Shown here: positions 24,502 through 27,325 of the stretch, piece after piece
Layout of the letters: every line of letters starts with the position of its first letter
How positions within the stretch are numbered: position 1 is the stretch's first letter
Assembly (NCBI GenBank): GCA_008932955.1
Contig: WBXE01000006.1
Location: 1 to 27,325 of the forward strand
DNA length: 27,325 nt
DNA from: Verrucomicrobiota bacterium
GTDB lineage: Bacteria > Verrucomicrobiota > Verrucomicrobiia > Verrucomicrobiales > Akkermansiaceae
Direction of reading: 5' to 3'
Translations under genes and position numbers: made by a program
Notes under the pieces: model-generated
Told to the model about the DNA's origin: nothing
The model's input: the letters and a program-made list of their open reading frames with translations, nothing else
The model's database searches: none

Positions 24502-25383
24502 ATGACCTCCACCCGCTACTTCATCGCTCGCTTTGCCCAAGCCTTCGGAATCTTCCGGCGCAACCAGCGCATGGGTGACGCTGCCAGTGAAATGCACCTG
24601 CTGCGCGAAGCTGAAGCCTATCTGGGCAGGGAAGTCTGGGAGAAGGCCGATTCCGTCGAGCGCATCTCCGTCGAATACTGGAACTTGCGCAAGCTCATCA
24701 AAGACTGCGATAGCATGCAGATCGAACTCGACGCATGCGAAAGGCGCCTCGATGCCATCCACCAAGAACGCTCCGACCTGCTCAATGCCTCGCCCACCAA
24801 TCAGACAAAACTTTACGACGAGCGCATCGCTATTATCGCCGGCCTCGAAGACCTCACCCGCGAGCGCGATCTAATCGTCACCAGAGCCAGCGATATCCGC
24901 CGCGTCCACGACGGACTCAAAATTAAAATCGAAGTGCTCACCAACGAGCTGGAACCATCGGCGAAACGCAGCGTGCAAATTGAAGCGGTCAAGCAACGCC
25001 TAGCCGAACTCAGCACGCAGTTTATCGCTCTCAAGGAGGAGCGCCGCCTGGTCGGCGAAAAAATCAGCAAGGGCGAAAAACAATTCGATCAAATCGACCT
25101 CGATATCGAAGCATTCAAAAGCGAGCGCCGCTCCCAAGCCTCCAAAATTTTCAAAGTCATCGGCGAGGCCAATCGTGATGTCTCGATGCTGCGTTCCGAA
25201 CTCACGCTGACCCAAGCCCGCATCGGCCAACTCCAAGCCGAAATCGGCCGCTACGTCAGCCGCCACTCGTTCACCGATAGAAATTGTGCCGAGGTCGTCA
25301 AGTCCCACCGCGGCCTCATCGACGTGATGCGCGCCTTGCGGCGCTCCGTCGCTCTCAATCATCGCCTTGGCGGCAGGTCCTGA
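24502..25383 (+). CDS. Coiled-coil protein of unknown function
   Basis: The protein of 293 residues is almost entirely heptad-rich and charged from about residue 30 to 265: DACERRLDAIHQERSDLL, LEDLTRERDLIVTRASDIRR, and RLAELSTQFIALKEERRLV. No signal peptide or membrane helix is evident; the N-terminus MTSTRYFIARFAQAFGIFRR is amphipathic and basic and could touch membrane or RNA. The C-terminus is basic (RALRRSVALNHRLGGRS). I recognise no enzymatic domain; a structural or scaffold role is the only reasonable guess. It starts 28 bp after acs. Its last 29 bp overlap the 3' end of the convergent membrane-protein gene. Confidence 0.85.
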   Translation: MTSTRYFIARFAQAFGIFRRNQRMGDAASEMHLLREAEAYLGREVWEKADSVERISVEYWNLRKLIKDCDSMQIELDACERRLDAIHQERSDLLNASPTNQTKLYDERIAIIAGLEDLTRERDLIVTRASDIRRVHDGLKIKIEVLTNELEPSAKRSVQIEAVKQRLAELSTQFIALKEERRLVGEKISKGEKQFDQIDLDIEAFKSERRSQASKIFKVIGEANRDVSMLRSELTLTQARIGQLQAEIGRYVSRHSFTDRNCAEVVKSHRGLIDVMRALRRSVALNHRLGGRS

Positions 25384-27037
25384 GCTTCGCCTCTACTCGC
25401 TCCAAGTCGGTCTTGCGATCGGCGCTGGGCGTCCCGTCCATGGCCAAGAATTCAATGGCGGCCGGATAGTTGCCGGCCGTTTCCAGCACCATGCCTTTGG
25501 CATGATGAAAAATGCTCCAGTGGATGGCGTTGGCTTTCAAATCAATGCGCAGCGCATGCATATAGGCTTCCAAGCTATTGATTTCCCGCAACCCGGCAGC
25601 CGGTGAAATTTGTTTGGCAATGGCTTGGGCATACAGTCCGCCGCAGCCAACTTCTGTTAGAGCAAAATGCCCGCTAGGCAATTCGCGGCGTGGTGCGAGG
25701 CGGCGGTTTTCCCGCAGAAACTCGCGCTTCGCCAGCGGCAGTTGCTGCTGATGGCGAGTGATCACTTGCTGCCAGCGGCCGGCCTCAAAGTCATTGCGCT
25801 GGAGAATCCAGATGGCACGGGCTTGGCTCGGATACTGCCTGAGCACGTCTGCCATCAAGTCGTTGAGGTCATGATATAGAAATGCCCGCTGGGCTGACAT
25901 GCTAGCCAACACCCCAATCAGCAACGCTGCGGGAATGCGCGGCGAACGCCGGCAGATGCCTCGCCACGCTCCCGCCAGCAGAATCGCGCTGCCCAGGCAA
26001 AACCATGGCAGGCCCGGATAGATACGGTACTCGGGCATGAACTCAGGGATTAGATAGAGCATGCGCATCAGCATCGTGGCGACGTAGAGGAAAAAACACA
26101 CGCCGATGATGCGGGTGGTCTTGCGCCAAGCGAGCACCAGTGTCGCCAGGGTGAACACCAGCACGCCGGCCGCAGCCCACAACGCGGTGGTGTCGGCAAT
26201 GCCCAAGTAAATGCCCCGCGGCACCAGGGTTTCCGCGATGTGATGGTCCGCACTCAGCTGGATAGGTAAAACACTCCGCCATCCAAACTCCCAAAATACC
26301 CGGCAAATCGTGTAGGCATGCCCAATCACCCGCGGCTCCGACCACTGGGCAAGCTGACCCAGTAGGCCCGTTTGCCACAACACGAGCAAGCCTAGCAGCG
26401 CTACCAAGCAGCCAAGCCAGGCATTTTTCCGGACTATCCGCCAATGCTCCGGCTTGAGGAATGCCAGCCCGATGACCGAGGTCATAAGGGTGGCATGCAG
26501 GCAGCCTGGCCCTTTGGAAAAACTCGCGCCGACAATGCACAGCAAGCAGCCTAGCAGACTTTTCCAGGTGCCGCCATGCAGCGCCCGGAACAAGCACCAA
26601 GCGGCCAGCAGCGACAACAACGTGACCCAGGCAAGGTCTTGGGTGCGGGCATAATTGGGAATCTCACTGGCCAGCGGATGCACCGCAAACAACAGCGCCC
26701 CAAACCAGGCTACATCTTCTGCGGCACGTCCGCGCAGATAGTCGCGCCCGGAAACATATAACACGCAGGCACTCGCCGTGTGTAACAGCCAGTTGACCGC
26801 ATGAAACCCCACCGGTGACAAGCCCCAGAGCTTCGCCTGTAGCCCATACCAAAGGTAGGTCCAGGCATCCACCCGGGTTTGCCAAAAACTCAGGTTCCGC
26901 ACGTGCTCGTTGTCACGGATTTGCGCCATGTCATCCAAATAGAACTGCGACCCCAAGCACCAGATATGCGCGATAAAGCAGGCACCAATAATCCACAGCA
27001 AGGCCCGTCGGGTGTTCGCATCGAGATGGTTCAGCAT
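25355..27037 (-). CDS. Polytopic membrane protein resembling TMTC/GT-C glycosyltransferases
   Basis: The first ~390 residues contain about ten membrane helices. The first loop carries FYLDDMAQIRDNEHVRN with Asp35-Asp36, then SPVGFHAVNWLLHTASA and LLFAVHPLASEIPNYARTQD; this DD...GFHAVNWLLH...VHP pattern recalls the TMTC O-mannosyltransferase and PMT/GT-C groups. The last ~160 residues are soluble (RQYPSQARAIWILQRNDFEAGRW; AGNYPAAIEFLAMDG) and may be degenerate TPR-like helices. GT-C enzymes move sugars from lipid carriers to proteins outside the membrane; activity here is inference. ATG 27037 was chosen; the frame is open upstream to a TTG at 27073, across a run of C and A. Its 3' end overlaps the convergent coiled-coil gene by 29 bp. 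Confidence 0.8.
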   Translation of the reverse strand: MLNHLDANTRRALLWIIGACFIAHIWCLGSQFYLDDMAQIRDNEHVRNLSFWQTRVDAWTYLWYGLQAKLWGLSPVGFHAVNWLLHTASACVLYVSGRDYLRGRAAEDVAWFGALLFAVHPLASEIPNYARTQDLAWVTLLSLLAAWCLFRALHGGTWKSLLGCLLCIVGASFSKGPGCLHATLMTSVIGLAFLKPEHWRIVRKNAWLGCLVALLGLLVLWQTGLLGQLAQWSEPRVIGHAYTICRVFWEFGWRSVLPIQLSADHHIAETLVPRGIYLGIADTTALWAAAGVLVFTLATLVLAWRKTTRIIGVCFFLYVATMLMRMLYLIPEFMPEYRIYPGLPWFCLGSAILLAGAWRGICRRSPRIPAALLIGVLASMSAQRAFLYHDLNDLMADVLRQYPSQARAIWILQRNDFEAGRWQQVITRHQQQLPLAKREFLRENRRLAPRRELPSGHFALTEVGCGGLYAQAIAKQISPAAGLREINSLEAYMHALRIDLKANAIHWSIFHHAKGMVLETAGNYPAAIEFLAMDGTPSADRKTDLERVEAKLRTCRQGDD

Positions 27038-27263
27038 GTCTTTTTTTTGGGGGGCTTGTGCTAGAAAGGACAATGAAAATGGTGGCGTCGCCGGTTTTTA
27101 CCACAACCGAGCGCAGCGAGATAGCCTGACTGACGGCTTTTCAAATAATCAGGCAAATGCCACGGATTGAAGAGGACTTCGGCGTGCGCTCAGTCGAACG
27201 ACTACACGGAAAATAAGACCTCAATCTATCTACTCCTCGGCTCACCCTAAAGATTGGTTTTCT
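27038..27263. other. Region upstream of the TMTC-like gene
   Basis: No gene is seen in about 225 bp. Immediately upstream of the ATG the plus strand has T8 followed by G6 (27041-27054). GCCTGA near 27124 and TCAGGC near 27150 could form a weak hairpin. No convincing promoter boxes were found. Confidence 0.5.
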
Positions 27264-27323
27264 ACAGAAGGTAACAAAGGAAACGAAGGGAGAGGATTCT
27301 TTGTTGCCTTCGTTTCCTTCTGT
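27264..27323. repeat. Composite inverted repeat built of 9-bp units
   Basis: The left arm starts ACAGAAGG and continues with TAACAAAGG and AAACGAAGG (27264-27289). The right arm (27299-27323), read on the other strand, is ACAGAAGG, AAACGAAGG, CAACAAAG. About 22 of 25 positions pair around a nine-base loop, and each arm repeats the unit NAACRAAGG. The window ends two bases later, so the outer boundary is unseen. Such elements recur between verrucomicrobial genes as far as I recall. Confidence 0.85.
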
Positions 27324-27325
27324 TC

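Noticed and set aside
23679..24512. Second long antisense open frame opposite the 3' half of acs
   Set aside because: The same GC-driven shadow effect; acs motifs on the other strand are unambiguous.

Overview
This window looks like chromosomal DNA from a member of the phylum Verrucomicrobiota (PVC group), GC-rich at roughly 60 % by eye. The strongest taxonomic marker is a 51-residue basic protein at 21096-21251, which matches what I remember of a small protein family largely confined to Verrucomicrobia and Chlamydiae. Supporting signs are a giant secreted SdrD-B/DUF11 protein whose C-terminus resembles a verrucomicrobial family, REP-like palindromes in several intergenic gaps, AAATTTGAAATCTG-type tandem repeats, and almost no recognisable Shine-Dalgarno sequences. 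No rRNA, tRNA, CRISPR array, transposase, integron or phage module was seen. Identifications come from reading motifs; no database search was possible.

Layout. 1-2037 (+): a 14-bp tandem repeat, a small exported protein and the 16S rRNA methyltransferase RsmB. 2140-3975: a small membrane protein (-) divergent from the bifunctional NAD(P)HX repair enzyme (+). 3985-5208 (-): pyrophosphate-type phosphofructokinase. 5266-5451: two strong inverted repeats. 5452-13800 (-): one gene for an exported mosaic protein of about 2780 residues. 13801-14306: gene-free, with a possible promoter and a hairpin doublet. 14307-18649 (-): phosphohexomutase, MutY, a lipoprotein trypsin-like protease and a second lipoprotein, closely spaced. 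18758-18857: REP-like hairpin cluster. 18888-20944 (-): XerD-type recombinase, TsaE and a SprT-like metalloprotein. 21096-25383 (+): small basic protein, an RluB-type pseudouridine synthase, acetyl-CoA synthetase and a coiled-coil protein. 25355-27037 (-): a polytopic GT-C/TMTC-like membrane protein. The window ends in a composite inverted repeat.

Most genes are housekeeping: RNA modification (RsmB, TsaE, RluB-like), genome maintenance (MutY, XerD), metabolite repair (Nnr), and central carbon metabolism (PPi-PFK, hexomutase, Acs). A PPi-linked glycolytic step beside a hexomutase and Acs would suit economical sugar and acetate use. The accessory parts are the giant surface or secreted protein, the two lipoproteins and the TMTC-like protein.

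The most unusual observation is the C-terminal tail of the RluB-like enzyme. It consists of three tandem copies of exactly 105 bp (35 codons), and their core resembles an intergenic REP-like palindrome about 17 kb away in the same window. This suggests that a palindromic repeat was captured in frame and amplified into a basic protein tail. A similar palindrome sits in frame in the interdomain linker of rsmB. I did not find a convincing new defence or mobile system.
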